This document shows, in pieces, positions 1 through 11,152 of a stretch of 64,000 bases of DNA. A program made the position numbers and the translations under genes. The notes beneath the pieces are model-generated. The model saw only the letters and a list, made by a program, of their open reading frames with translations. It ran no database searches and was not told the origin of the DNA. Source of the DNA: Viola odorata (Eukaryota > Streptophyta > Magnoliopsida > Malpighiales > Violaceae); assembly GCA_963691705.1 (NCBI GenBank), contig OY829542.1, positions 33,218,579 through 33,282,578 of the forward strand, read 5' to 3'. Every line of letters starts with the position of its first letter. Position 1 is the first letter of the stretch.

Positions 1-1200
1 CTCCTGATGAGGGAGAATTTTCTTCAACACTAAATCCTCAGCCTCGAACTTGCGAGGTCGTACTTTCTTGTTATAAGCGTTGGCCACTCTTTGCTGATAT
101 AATTGCGCATGGCAGATAGCAGCCAAGCGCTTTTCGGGAAGGAGGTTCAGCTGCTCGTACCTCACTCTTGCCCAATCTGATTCTTCCACTTCATACTCTG
201 CCAGGATTCTGAGAGAAGGGATTTCAACCTCAAGAGGAATCACGGCTTCCATGCCATAAACTAAGGAGTAGGGAGCTGCCCCTGTAGACGTACGGGTTGC
301 TATCCGGTAAGCATGCAGTGCGAAGGGAAGCATGTCATGCCAATCTTTGTGAGTGATTACCATCTTTTGGATGATCCTCTTTAGGTTTTTGTTTGCTACT
401 TCGACTGCGCCATTCATCTTCCCGTTGAGATTGGTGCCATTGGCAAAGAGCGTCGATCATCTTCCCGTTGAGATTGGTGTCGTTGTCCGTGATGATAGTT
501 TCTGGAACCCCATGATGGCAAATGAAATTTCTCTCAATGAATCGCATGGTCGTTTTCTGAGTGATGTTGGAGTAAGAGGCGGCTTCTACCCACTTGGTGA
601 AGTAGTCGATTGCTACGAGGATGAAGCGATGACCATTAGAGGCTGTTGGGTGAATTTGACCGATGATGTCGATTCCCCACATCGCAAAAGGCCAAGACGA
701 TGTCATGCTGAAGAGAGGGGCTGGAGGGACATGGAGATGGTCCGCGTAGATTTGACATTTGTGGCACTTCCGGAAATAGCCGATGCAATCTCGTTCGATG
801 GTGAGCCAAAAATAACCTTGCCTCATTATTTGTCTTGCCATCATGTGCCCACTTACGTGTGTGGAACAAACCCCTTCGTAGATTTCCGTTATGATTCTTT
901 TTGCCTCGACCATGGTGATGCAGCAAAGCAAAGCTCCATCAGCTCTCCTTTTATATAGAACTTCACCGTCGAGGTAGAAGTCTAGTGCTAAACGCTGGAG
1001 GGTATTTTTGCTAACCCGACTTGCCCCCGGTGGGTACTCCCGGTTTCTGATGAATTGTACTAAGTCGTGGAACCAAGGCTTCCTATCGGGTTCTTCTTCC
1101 AAGGCGACACAGCATGCCGGAGTTTCCTTTACCTCCACCCTCAATGGCTGAAGCATTACTCCGCACTCTAACTTGAACATCGATGCCAACGTGGCTAACG
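1..1200 (-). pseudogene. Integrase region of Ogre-like pol (broken)
   Basis: The minus strand encodes an H-H-C-C zinc-binding domain at about 900-720 (HVSGH followed by CHKC). The start of the DDE core follows, with the first catalytic Asp in GIDIIG and the second in ITDND near 500-480. The stretch with the catalytic Glu (GAVEVANKN, about 410) is in another reading frame. The normal spacing between the second Asp and the Glu is lost: a 23-bp sequence appears twice at about 400-485, with the intervening codons missing. From about 330 to 1 the usual C-terminal part is recognisable (KKVRPRKF near 55). The reading frame also shifts near 1200 relative to the RNase H. In an intact element this enzyme inserts the cDNA into the host chromosome; this copy cannot. 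Confidence 0.85.
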
Positions 1201-1620
1201 GTTCTTTTCTCTGTCGACTCGATCGAACTTGGTTTCCTCGAATTCTCGTGTGAATTGGGTGAGTAACCTTTGATAAGTGATGAGCTTGGAATCCCGTGTC
1301 TGCCATAGATCCTGAGCTTGGTAGATGATGAGTGCTGAATCGCCGAAGATTTTGAGCTTCTTTACTTTTAGGTCGATTGCTGTCGTCAGACCGCTGATGC
1401 ATGCCTCATACTCGGCGATGTTATTGGTGCATGGGAAGTTCAATTTGCATGCTATGGGGAATTGACGGCCATCTGGGGCTATGACCACGGCTCCCACTCC
1501 CTTGCCCGAGAGGTTCACCGCACCGTCGAAGAACATGGTCCACCAGTCATCTTCTCGGAGATCTTCTGCGATCTCATCTTGAATCACTATGGTGTCCTCA
1601 TCGGGGAAGTCGAAGCTCAA
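1195..1620 (-). pseudogene. Second (archaeal-type) RNase H domain of Ogre-like pol
   Basis: This open stretch contains the RNase H catalytic landmarks in order: Asp in FFDGAV, Glu in NNIAEYEA, and Asp in IFGDSALII. It lies between the ordinary RNase H and integrase. An additional RNase H in this place is a known feature of the Tat branch of Ty3/gypsy elements, where it is thought to help remove RNA during reverse transcription. The domain itself is uninterrupted for about 140 codons and keeps the catalytic residues named above. It is cut off by a stop on its upstream side near 1636 and by a frameshift near 1200. Confidence 0.85.
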
Positions 1621-1624
1621 TGAC

Positions 1625-3002
1625 TCATATTCGTCCTAGGCATGATCAGCCAAATGATCGGCGAGGGCGCTTGCCTTTACTGCCTTCCGTGTTACATAGA
1701 TGATCTCGTGATCAGCTAATAAGACTTGTCATCTACAAATGCGACTTGATAGGTACGGCTTTTCGAAGATATACTTCAGTGGATCCATGCGAGAGATTAG
1801 CCATGTCGTGTAATACAACATATACTACCGGAGCTTTCGGACGCACCATGCTAGGGCGCAACAAGTTCGTTCTAACATGGAGTAGCGCATCTCGCATTCG
1901 TTGAATTTTTTGCTGAGGTAGTAGATGGCTTGTTCACGCCTTCCGGACTCATTGTGCTGTCCCAAAACGCAGCCCATGGCACTATCCGTGACAGTCATGT
2001 ACATGAGCAAGGGACGTCCTGGTGTCGGGGGAACTAGTACCGGTGGGCTTTGCAGATATGTCTTGATTTTCTTGAAGGCTTTCTGGCAGTCTTCGTCCCA
2101 TTCTGCCTCTCCGTGTTTCCTTAGCATTTTGAACATCGGCTCGCAAGTAAGTGTTAACTGGCTGATAAAGCGAGCGATATAGTTGATGCGTCCTAAGAAG
2201 CTTCGTACTTCTGTTTTGGTGCTAGGAGCGGGTAGCTCTTGAATTACTTTTATCTTATCAGGATCCACTTCTATGCCTTTGTTGCTGACGATGAATCCTA
2301 ACAACTTTCCGGAGGTCACTCCAAAGGTGCACTTAGCTGGGTTTAGCCGTAGCTAAAATTGCCTCAACCTTTTGAATACCTTCTTCAGGATGTCTACATG
2401 ATCTTGCGTGCCGCGAGACTTGGCTATCATGTTGTCGACATATATTTCCAATTCTTTATGCATCATGTCATGGAAAAGGGTGATGGCAGCACGCTGGTAC
2501 GTGGCTCTTGCGTTCTTTAATCCGAAGGGCATCACTTTGTAGTAGAAGGTTCCCCATGGCATGATGAAGATCGTCTTTTCACTGTCCTCGGGTGCCATCT
2601 TGATCTGATTGTACCCCGAAAATCCATCCATGAAGGAGAACATGTCATTTCTGGCGGCACTATCTACCAAGATGTCGATATGGGGAAGAGGGAAGTCATC
2701 TTTAGGGCTGGCTCGATTGAGATCCCGAAAGTCCACGCACATGCGAACTTTCCCATCATTTTTAGGCACTGGCACTATATTGGCGATCCATTCTGGGTAC
2801 TCGACAACTCTCAAGAAACCCACGTCTAGTTGCTTGGTAACTTCTTCTTTGACTTTCAGAAGGATGTCTGGATGCATCCTCCGAAGTTTTTGCTTGACAG
2901 GCTTAAACTCAGGTTTTAATGGAATACGATGCTCAACTATCCCGGGAGCAAGACCTGGTATGTCGGCGTATGACCATGCGAATGATGCGTTCCTTGTAGG
3001 CT
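1625..3002 (-). pseudogene. Reverse transcriptase plus RNase H of Ogre-like pol
   Basis: Minus-strand reading starts with AWSYADIPGL near 2990, the usual lead-in to the polymerase. Fingers and palm motifs follow (VRMCVDFRDLN, FMDGFSGYNQI, MPFGLKNA). The active-site box reads YVDN at about 2443-2432, where family members normally have YVDD, so the second catalytic Asp is Asn. A TAG interrupts the frame at 2353. The connection and first RNase H domain follow to about 1825 (SFLGRINYIARF, TDSAMG, AIYYLSKKF). More in-frame stops lie near 1823, 1727 and 1636. Apart from the stops one frame is kept through the whole segment. The domain normally copies element RNA into DNA in cytoplasmic particles; this copy is dead. 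Confidence 0.88.
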
Positions 3003-4022
3003 AGAACGCTCTCCTTAGATCGTTGTCCGACGACGTGGCTTTCAAGATTTGGTGGTCTTGGCACTCCAAAGAACGGATGACTCAGTGAGAAGTGCTTTCA
3101 AGTTTTACTTGACAAGCTAATCGAATGCACGAAACTCAATTAGTTGCAAGGTTCATCAAGAACAAGTGGATAAAGATCCCAAGCAATATGCTTTCAATAA
3201 TCAATAATCAAAGTCTGCTGAAAATAACATGGGCGGCTCCTTTTTAAGGAAGCGCAAAACCCTAATTCCAAAAATGGAAACTAGTTTAGTTTCTAAATAA
3301 TGACTTTAAACGAAATTGGCAACAAGCCACCCTTCCAAATAAGTTCTGAAACCCTAAATTAACATAAATAAACTCTAATAATAAGGATAGAAGTGCAGGC
3401 ACCGCCGTTTAGGTCAAAAGGCCCAAGTGGCTTTGCTTGCGGGTCCGCCGAATCACGTTTTAAGGAAACAAGGCGTTTTCCTTATTCCCTAGAGCGTTCC
3501 CGCTGAAATTTGGATGGAAACTTCCTAACACATATATGAAGTTCTGGACTGAATATTGTGCGAGGAAATATGCTCAAATCTTCAAAAGGCTCGGCAGTGG
3601 CTTTCGCTGTCCAATGCGGGTTTGTGATTTGGGCCTGTCCCAAATCCTTCGGGCGTTTCTCCTGATTTTTGGCCTGGACTCCTATCTTGTATTATAAATG
3701 AACATGGCCTGGTCAAAAATAGGAAAAGGGCGCTGGTGGACCTAAAGGTCCGAAGTGGCCAAGTGTGGCCCATCCGCGGCACGGATCAAGGTCACAAGGC
3801 GCGGCTGGGGCGCGCGTAGGCTGGCTTCTTCTGAGGCTGTCTCTGCCTTCAGTTCCATGTGAATAAGGCTGCTGAGTCTTGTCTGTAGGGCTCGGGCCCT
3901 GGCTCGAGTGATCGGGCCCGTGGGCGGCAATGGGAGGCTCGCGGCTGCATCTTCCAAGGCTCGGGCCTTGGCGCCTGTGGGTGCATCACTAGGGTTGGCC
4001 CTGGCTGGGATCGTATCAGAGA
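3003..4022 (-). mobile_element. About 1-kb foreign insertion in Ogre-like pol, probably part of another gypsy element
   Basis: The pol peptide before reverse transcriptase is split: LLKDYSDVF ends at about 4022 and SFAWSYADIP resumes at about 3000. Between them lies DNA unlike any Ogre coding part. Its first part encodes, on the minus strand, an Ala/Arg-rich stretch with TGPITRARARALQ near 3905. That motif is typical of the C-terminal tail of other Ty3/gypsy polyproteins. The rest is non-coding and may be LTR or 3' UTR; a candidate LTR start TGTTAGGAAG lies near 3533 on the minus strand. ATTC occurs at both junctions and may be what remains of a target duplication. Exact borders and identity are uncertain. 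Confidence 0.55.
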
Positions 4023-4292
4023 ATACATCTGAGTAGTCCTTGAGGAGAGAAATCAACCTCTTTCTGAGTCGTATCCAGGGTAGTTCTGATCTTGACCACT
4101 TTCTGATTCTCGTTGCTTGCCCCCAAATTTACCTCATCCAATTCCTCCCGATGAGGGGTTATTTCCTTTTCTGAACTTTCTAGTAAACGGGCCAGTTCGT
4201 CGGAGATTTCGGCCTTGCCTTCGGTTGTGATGACGATTTCTTCGCCAGTAAAGACATAGGTTTTATCATGACAATCCGAACTAACATTCATC
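4023..4292 (-). pseudogene. Ogre-like pol segment between intron and foreign insertion
   Basis: After the intron the minus-strand frame continues for about 75 codons: MNVSSDCHDKTYVF at the start, then an acidic stretch, then VVKIRTTLDTTQKE. A one-base frameshift near 4060 is followed by LISLLKDYSDVF. This region links protease to reverse transcriptase. The peptide 'KIRTTL...LLKDYSDVF' is the normal lead-in to the polymerase in this lineage. It is interrupted at 4022 by the foreign insertion. Confidence 0.7.
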
Positions 4293-4438
4293 CTGAAATT
4301 AAAAATACAAAAAGAAGAGATGCGTAAAATGAAAATTGCATATATATTGATTTTTAACAGAAGGGGAACGTGAGTTCCTACAAAAATGTTTTCGTAAGAA
4401 AACGTGCAAACATATATTTTTCTAAAAGAAGTAATTAC
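4293..4438 (-). other. Putative 146-bp intron of the Ogre-like element
   Basis: On the minus strand a donor GTAATTAC begins at 4438. An AT-rich stretch with a T-rich tract ends in TTTCAG at 4293. Removing it joins MLPDVSP to MNVSSDCHD in frame without a stop, while reading through gives several stops. Ogre elements are known to carry a spliced intron at this position between the gag-protease and reverse transcriptase parts. This matches in place, length and splice signals, but splicing itself was not tested. Confidence 0.75.
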
Positions 4439-5703
4439 GGAGAGACATCCGGAAGCATGGTGATGGTCCAGTTGCACTCAGACTCCCCTAACTTCTTAAT
4501 GAAAATGACTAAACCAGGCGACGATTCTTCTTCTCCTAGAGTGCAGATACGGAGGTCTGTTACCGTGATCGGATTTCCATTAATGGTTTCGGCCGCGAAG
4601 GGGAACGTGGTTCTGATATGGGGGACTGGCATTTTGCCCTCTGCCACAGAACGTCCAAATAGCTTAGCCAGCTACTTTTCTTTCTTTTCTTGGGCAATCC
4701 TGGCGAAATCAGCCTTGCTGGGTTGGTACCCTAACCCAAAGCGGTCTCCAAAGCTCTTCGGAGGTGCCCAGCCTTTTGATCCTTGTAACTCGGCCTCGAG
4801 CCATTTTCCCAATTGGAAGTTTCCCTCTAGTATTGACTTAGTGGTTGTTTCGGCTATCTCAGATTTTGAGGCTTCATAAACGGGGGATCCTGCCTCGATC
4901 CAATCCGCGTTGACGATTTCGAAGGCTTGGAAAGAACTCTCCAAGGTTTCAGCAGCCTCGATGTAAGGTACGGACGAATGCTTGGCCAAGATTAAGGCTT
5001 CCTCGGCCTTAATTGTGATGAGGGCATTGTCTTTGACGTACTTGAGGCACTGATACAGGGAAGAGGGGACGGCTCCCGCTGAATGGATCCAAGGCCGTCC
5101 TAGAAGCATGCTGTAAGCGGGTTGGATTTCCATGATTTGGAATGTCAAGGCGAAAGTGTGGGGCCCGATGACCATATCCAACTCAAAGTTCCCGATGATC
5201 TCTCGAGTGGTGCCATCGAAAGCCCTAGCCATCATTCCGCTAGGTTTCATGTGAGAGAAATCGACTGGCAGTTGTTCGAGGACATGCCTGGGCATGACAT
5301 TAAGTGCGGACCCATTGTCGATTAGGGCCTTTGCTATGACGTGTCCCTTACATTCTACCGTGATGTATAGGGCCTTGTTGTGATCTCTTCCCGAGGGGTC
5401 GATCTCTCCTTCAGACAAGGAAATGCTGCTTAAGGCTTGAATTCTTCCGACGAGGTTTTCCACCCCTTCCGTGGTGATATCCTTAGTCACGAAGGCTTGC
5501 TTCAAGACTTTTAAGAGAGCTTGGCGATGCGGCTCTGAAGTAAGGATCAACTCCATGATGGAAATGCGAGCCGGGGTTTTCTTTAGCTGTTCGATGATGC
5601 TGAACTCGCTCTGTTTTATGATCTTGAGGAACTCGACTGTCTCGTCCTCGGTTACAGGTTTGCTCAAACCTTGTGTCTCTTCTACCGTTTCTTCGCGGAT
5701 CAC
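4439..5703 (-). pseudogene. Aspartic protease region of Ogre-like gag-pol
   Basis: Minus-strand coding sequence of about 343 codons runs from 5703 to 4672. The retropepsin active-site box reads ALIDNGSALNV near 5320, with Asn where many retropepsins have Thr. A downstream flap/dimer region contains YSMLLGRPWIHSAGAVPS near 5110-5060. A stop at about 4672 is followed in the same frame by 70 more codons ending at the intron donor (about 4647-4439, TMLPDVSP). The protease would cut the polyprotein during particle maturation. Its core is continuous and may have stayed open longer than the rest of pol, but flanking stops separate it from gag and reverse transcriptase. Confidence 0.85.
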
Positions 5704-5912
5704 AGGATTTTTCCCTTTGGCCTGTCATTGCTTTTCTACTTCCTCCGAGATGTAACATCTTCCGGTGCGGGTCATGCCCCCGATATGAGAGGCTTAGTCA
5801 ATAGCGAGTCCTGTTGGTGTGACTACAGGAGGGGTGGTGACCACCGTGTATCCATAGTTGAATGGGACCGCATGTAAGTCTCGGCTAGGAGTATTCACAG
5901 CTAATGTGAACA

Positions 5913-6520
5913 CTACTTTGCATGGGGTCGTGGCTGCATCCCCTGTTTAGGCCACATATTCGAAGGAATACAGTGCTGGAGAATTGTCCTCGATGGCATT
6001 GATTGCTCCTCGGGTTTTCCCTTCAGTCTGAATGATCCTGAATGTTGTGAGTTGCTTGACTTTCTGCCAAAAAGTTCACAATTCTGGATTTCGTGCTTGC
6101 TTTCCCCTTGGAAAAATAGGCATTGGGCCTGATTATTCCCCGGGAATGGCAGGTATGCGTTGTTAGCCAATGCGAAGAACAGTTCTTTATTGGGTACCTC
6201 CTCTCCTGAAAGGTGAGAATCGTTGATTCCTCCGGAAAGAATACCGTTCACCCCAGGATTGTGGTGTGGCAGAGGACTGGTTGTCACATCAGGACCCTTG
6301 GCTAAACCTTCGGAAGAGATTCGTCCTTGTTTGGTTAGGTGATCGATCTTCTCTCTAAAGGCGTAACAGTCTTCCAGGGAGTGTCCTCGGGTTCCGGCGT
6401 GATATTCGCAGCTAACCTTTGGATCATACCATCTAGGGTAAGGAGTTTATTGAGGCGAGAGTGGGGATGGTGTAATCTGCCCGTCTGCCAAGAGGCTTGC
6501 GTAGATCTCTTTCAAAGGAA
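5913..6520 (-). pseudogene. Second, degenerate copy of the gag zinc-knuckle module
   Basis: Minus-strand reading gives KEIYASLLADGQI, a stop, then YPRWYDPKVSCEYHAGTRGH. This is C-x2-H-x5-H-x4-C spacing, as in the first copy upstream. A second knuckle-like motif near 6122 reads CLFFQGESKHEIQNC; its second Cys is replaced by Phe. Both motifs lie about 810 bp from their counterparts at 7223 and 6929, so this is a tandem duplication of the C-terminal gag region. The end (GAINAIEDN near 6000) also has its counterpart (GSINAIREG) in the first copy. Frames are broken by stops. Confidence 0.75.
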
Positions 6521-8798
6521 ACAGAGGAAGTGACCATGTCGGTGAAGGGTATGACTCGGAGTCCGAGGATTCCCAAGAGGGTAGTAAGGGCACTGTGCTA
6601 GAATGGGAGGGTGGTGCCGAATACCTGACGAGGTAATCAAACTTCCCGGAAGGCTGGCCCAAGGTGTCAATCTCGCGGTCGCCCTCGTCGCGGCGCGTGG
6701 AGAACTGTTTGCACGACGAAGTCCATCTTTTCTTTTGGATGATTGGGAGTGGGGTTCCTTTGGAGTTAAGTGGGATCAAAAATCCTTCTCTGATGGCGTT
6801 GATGGATCCTTCCCCGCGGGTTGCTTTTTGGGTTTGTATTACTCCGAGACTTGAGAGTTGTCTCACCTTTCCTGCGAACAACTCGCAGCTTTGGATCTCA
6901 TGACCGTCGCTTCCCTTGCAGTACATGCAGTGACTTGGATTGCTCTCCGAGTATGGCATATATCCTCCTCGAGCTAAGGCCAGGAAAAGTTGTTCCTGTG
7001 GCCAGCTTGACGCTGAGGAAAAGAGGTTGTTGCTTTCTCCTGCCGAGACGGCGTTCACCCCTCCCTTTCCTTGGGAATGATTGGGGAGAGGGTTGGTGGA
7101 TGTGTTGGGTCCTTTTGCTAACCCTTCGAAAGATGCCCATCCACTTTTGATCAAGTGGACTTTTGCTTTGAATGCGAAGCAATTTTCCAGAGTGTGACCC
7201 GGGGCTCCAGCATGGTATTCACACCTTGCGTTGAGATCATACCACTTCGGGTAAGGAGGCAATTGAGGCTGAGCTGGAACTGGTACGATCTGTCCGGCCG
7301 CCAGGAGATGTTTGTAGATTTCTCCCGCAGGAAGAGGGAGAGGAGGCAAAGGCTCTCGGTTCCACCGATTGTTTGACGTGTTTTGGTTATTTGGGTCCTT
7401 TGGTGGGTTATATGGCTTAGGTTGCAGGGGTTGTGATGTTTGTACCGAAGGCGGTGAGAAATGTGTAGGATTTTGAGGCGCGATATTAGCAACGGGTGGC
7501 GAAGTGAAAGGAAAGAAAGTGGGTTGATATAGTGATGGCGAAGGGTAGGGCGGTGGCGATAAATAAGGTGGAGGTGGTGGAAATAGTTGCCCGTGATGAG
7601 CTTGGGGAGCCACAAATCCAACATCTCTCTTTACGATGGATGCTTTCTTTGGCACAGACTCCGGCGTCGGAGGTGTGATTCGTCCGGACTTGATCCCTTG
7701 CTCGACTCTTTCGGCAATTAGGACCATGTCGGAGAAGCTGTTTGAAGGGTTCGAGATCAGGTAGGTGTAGTAAGGAGCCTTGAAGGTGTGCAAGAGAATC
7801 GACAAGAGTTCCTTGTCGCTTAAGGGTGGAGAGATTCTAGAAGCCAACTCTCTCCATCTCTAAGCCTAGGTCTTCACGGACTCGCCGACTTTCTTTTCCA
7901 CATTTTGCAGGTCGGCGCGGTCGGGCGCTACCTCCATGTTGAATTTATATTGTCTGTAGAAGGCATCGGACAGGTCTCTCCATATCCTGATCCTGGCTCT
8001 GTCCAGACCCATATACCAAGTTAGGGCGTGCTTGGTCAAGCTTTCTCAGAATAGGTGAATCAACAATGGCTCGCTGTGGATCATCTCTGCCATCTTATTG
8101 CAGTATGCTCTGAGGTGGGTCTTTGGGCACTCTACCCCGGTATACTTTTCGAAGTCGGGGATCTTGTACTTTGGTGGTATAATGATCCCGGGGACCATAC
8201 ACATATCGGCGGGGTCAGTAGGGTCAAATGGATCAGCCCCTTCAATCACTCGGAGTCTTTCCTCGAGCAGATTCAGTCGGTTACTTTTCGGTTGCTCAGC
8301 CCTGATGGGGTTAGAACCGAAGGGTAGCAGAGGTTCCAACGAGAACTGAGGTTGTGCTGGGTTGAAAACAAGAGGCTGAGTTCCCACAGGTCCGGGAACA
8401 GTGCTTGGAGGAATGGGAGGCAGATACGAGGTCTCTAGGTGGGACTGGCTCTTGCTGGAGTCCACGGCAGGGTTGGTTGAAAGGTGCTGAAGTGACGCGG
8501 CAATCTCTTCGCCCGCCTTAACCATAGGATTTGCAGCGGTGGGTACAGTGAAGGGACTAATCCATCTCCACTGGCCCTCAGGGCCAGAAAGTGGCGGAGG
8601 TACAGAAGGTCCTGCGACGGAGAGCGAAGAGGGAGGTCCTCCTGTTTGAGTGGGATAAAAACCCGATGGTAGTTCGGTGACAGCTTCATCTCTTTCCTTT
8701 TTGGCCCTGGCGGCCCTTTCTGTAGTAATCCTAACTTGCTCCTCTAACTCTGCGATTTTAGCCGTTAGTACTTCATCAGTCTTAGCCTGTTCAGTCAT
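6521..8798 (-). pseudogene. Gag of the Ogre-like element (capsid and zinc-knuckle parts)
   Basis: The reading begins at 8798 with MTEQAKTDEVL and an N-terminal coiled-coil stretch (AELEEQVRITTERAAR). A Pro/Ser-rich linker follows. The capsid-like domain has KYKIPDFEKYTG near 8140 and continues in frame through a TGA near 8050 and two TAG codons near 7855-7865. A Pro/Tyr-rich segment (7600-7340) leads to a zinc-knuckle variant CEYHAGAPGHTLENC at about 7223 and a second knuckle CMYCKGSDGHEIQSC at about 6929. Gag proteins form the particle that packages element RNA. In this lineage such unusual Cys/His knuckles and the KEIYKHLLAAGQI lead-in are common. At least three stops show that it is inactive. 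Confidence 0.85.
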
Positions 8799-9586
8799 TT
8801 TTTTATTTTTGAAGTCTAGTTACAGGGAGCCTGTGCGGATTAGCGTGCTTCTGAGGAGCTATCGTGAACCTGAAAAAGGGAAAAGCACAGAAAAGAGTAA
8901 GTACAAGTGAGGATACACAGGTGATGTGCAATCCCGAGGCCTCCACGTTGCTCATTCGCTCTTCCGGCTACACTTTCACTTGATATTTTCAGGGCGGTCG
9001 GAGAGGCGAGATATCCCAGCTATTGGCAAGATACGAAGGAAGCCTCTATTCATTCCAACGATGTGAAGCAGTCGGAGATGCTATCTGCGAAACCCAAATC
9101 AGCAGGGGCAACCAATGCCGCCATGCTAGGAAGATCTCTTTTACACTACGCTTTCAAACGATGCAGGGCCTGATGCCTGGTGAACCCAACCAAGGGGAGG
9201 GACGACGATCTATGCTATGAACTTGGAGTTTTTAGATAAGCTAAGAGGACATGGCCATGAGTGAGCAATACTCAGATTTTTTTCGACTGTTTGGTATGAT
9301 TTTTTCGGCTTTTTGGTGAAACGATTGTGTTTATCCCGGAGGGATTTTCTCTTTCCTTTTGCGATGGTCTTTTGAGTTGCTTTGGATGGATAATTGATAT
9401 GGAAAGGTTGAGCGATTTAATAAATATCCGAAAGAGTACGACTTTATTAAAGAGTGTTTACAAAATATGGTAAACTTGCCAACTACCTAAATTCATCAAA
9501 AATGGCTAAGATAGATGAAATCAGGGGTCCTAGTTACATGAAAAAGAAAAAAGGGTTGCCGATATTCGAGCCTTCCCATGAAGGTA
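8799..9586 (-). other. Untranslated spacer between ORF1 and gag of the Ogre-like element
   Basis: There is no convincing reading frame on either strand. Ogre elements normally have an untranslated gap between their first ORF and gag-pol, and this stretch sits exactly there. I see no separate element or structured repeat in it. Confidence 0.5.
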
Positions 9587-11152
9587 TCAATCCTGGACGT
9601 CAGAGTTCTGCTGCCAAAGGTACTCCATTGAAGCCAACTCCCATTTCTGCATCTCTATCTCAGCCTCTAACGCGGTAATTCGGCTTTGCAGTGCCTGGCT
9701 TTTCCTATCCCCCAAGTCTGCGCGAGTAGTCAAAACCCTTATCGTCGAATCCCTGTCTTCGATTATGGCCCTTGACGCTTCTTTCTTGTGGGTTTCGCTG
9801 CTCAAGCATTCCTTAAAGTCCCTGAGGGCCACCTTCTGTTTTACTGCTTGTACGCGGATAAAATCCTTGCTACGCCTTTCCAATTCATTCATCTGGACCT
9901 CCAGGCTACATTGACGGGCTTCGGCGATATCTCTTTCCTCTGTCATCAGATCTCGCTCTTCTTGCACTGCTCGCATCTGTTCTACCACTTGAGCGTAAGC
10001 CATGACATCCATTCCTTCGCTTACTTGGGATTCCCCTTCCTCTTCCATCGGTTTCTGATTTTCTGGGCGAGGTAGGACATTACCGTTGACTCGCCTTAAC
10101 CTCCACTGTGGATATTGTGGTATCATTGTTGCAGGGGCGACGCGTCCTTTGAGACAAAAAGGGTTGGCCCAGTCTTGGGCGTACAGCTGAATGTTCTGAT
10201 TTTCCCCGGTATGTGGCAGATTTGATCTCGTCATGTCGAATGTCACCGGAATGATTTGCGTGATGCAAAACTGTCTGAGTACGAGGGCAGGGCAGTAGTG
10301 AGCGCACCCCCATGCTCCGATCAAAGGAACCCAAGGTAGGGGTCCGCAGCAAACGATGGGATCGGAGGTTCGCAGCCACTTGGCATGCCAACTAAAGTCT
10401 TCTTCTGAGAGATTTATGAATCGGTCGATCCAGACATCCTTATTTTCCATCTCCCATCTATCCGTGGTCATTGCGTTGATAACCCTGAGTAGAGGGCACG
10501 ACCTTATGTAGCTTTCTAAGAAGATGGACTGATCTGGAATCTGTTTAAAGTGGCTGACCAGCTATACTGTCAGCAACTGGGTGCAACAGGTAAGCCTCCC
10601 TTTCTCTTTTCTTCGGCAAGAGTCCAAGGAGCGAAAGGTCTCGGCCAAGATGGTTGTTGTAGGATTTATGGCATTTACCTCCATCTCGTAAAAGATGTTG
10701 GCTGCTGAAAAGTCAATGGCGTTCCTCATCCTCGGAAAAAGGACGAACCCTACGATGGTGAAGGTCAGAATCCTTAAGTGCTTTGCTCCATCGGACAATT
10801 GAAACCGTGCCTCAATATCTGACCAACACCAGAAATAGTCACCCTCTCTGACACGAGTAGTGATTCCTAGTAGCTTGTCAAGTCTTATTTTTACACTCGA
10901 AGAGTCGAGTCGGATGTTCTGGTATATGGCCGATATGGGAGATGTGAAGCACATTAGAGTTGAGTACTCCTCGAGCGTGGTAGTCAAGTCTACTCCTTTG
11001 TAGAAAGAGAAGCAACGATAATAGGGATCCCAGAACTTTAGGGCTGCCCGGATGCAACCCCAATCAGTTTTCACGTCCACTAGGGTCAGTAGCTTTCCAT
11101 AACTACCCACAAACTGTGTCTCCTCGTCTTCAGTCAGCTCATTTCTTAACAT
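9587..11152 (-). pseudogene. ORF1 of the Ogre-like element (protein of unknown function upstream of gag)
   Basis: One minus-strand frame runs from 11152 to 9587 with a single TAG near 10562, where a Trp codon would be likely. The first part (YGKLLTLVDVKTDW, then LKFWDPYYRCFSF and LEEYSTLMCF) resembles the N-terminal domain of plant retroelement ORF1 proteins, which I believe is listed as DUF7745. After a central region with WDPYYRCF-type aromatic residues, the C-terminal third (about 10050-9590) is a charged coiled coil (EERDLMTEERDIAEAR). Such an extra ORF between the LTR and gag is known from Ogre and its relatives; its role is unknown. The reading may begin further upstream (about 11260), but frames break there. 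Confidence 0.75.

Noticed and set aside
353..958. 201-codon frame on the plus strand
   Set aside because: It is the antisense shadow of the integrase; no recognisable domain.
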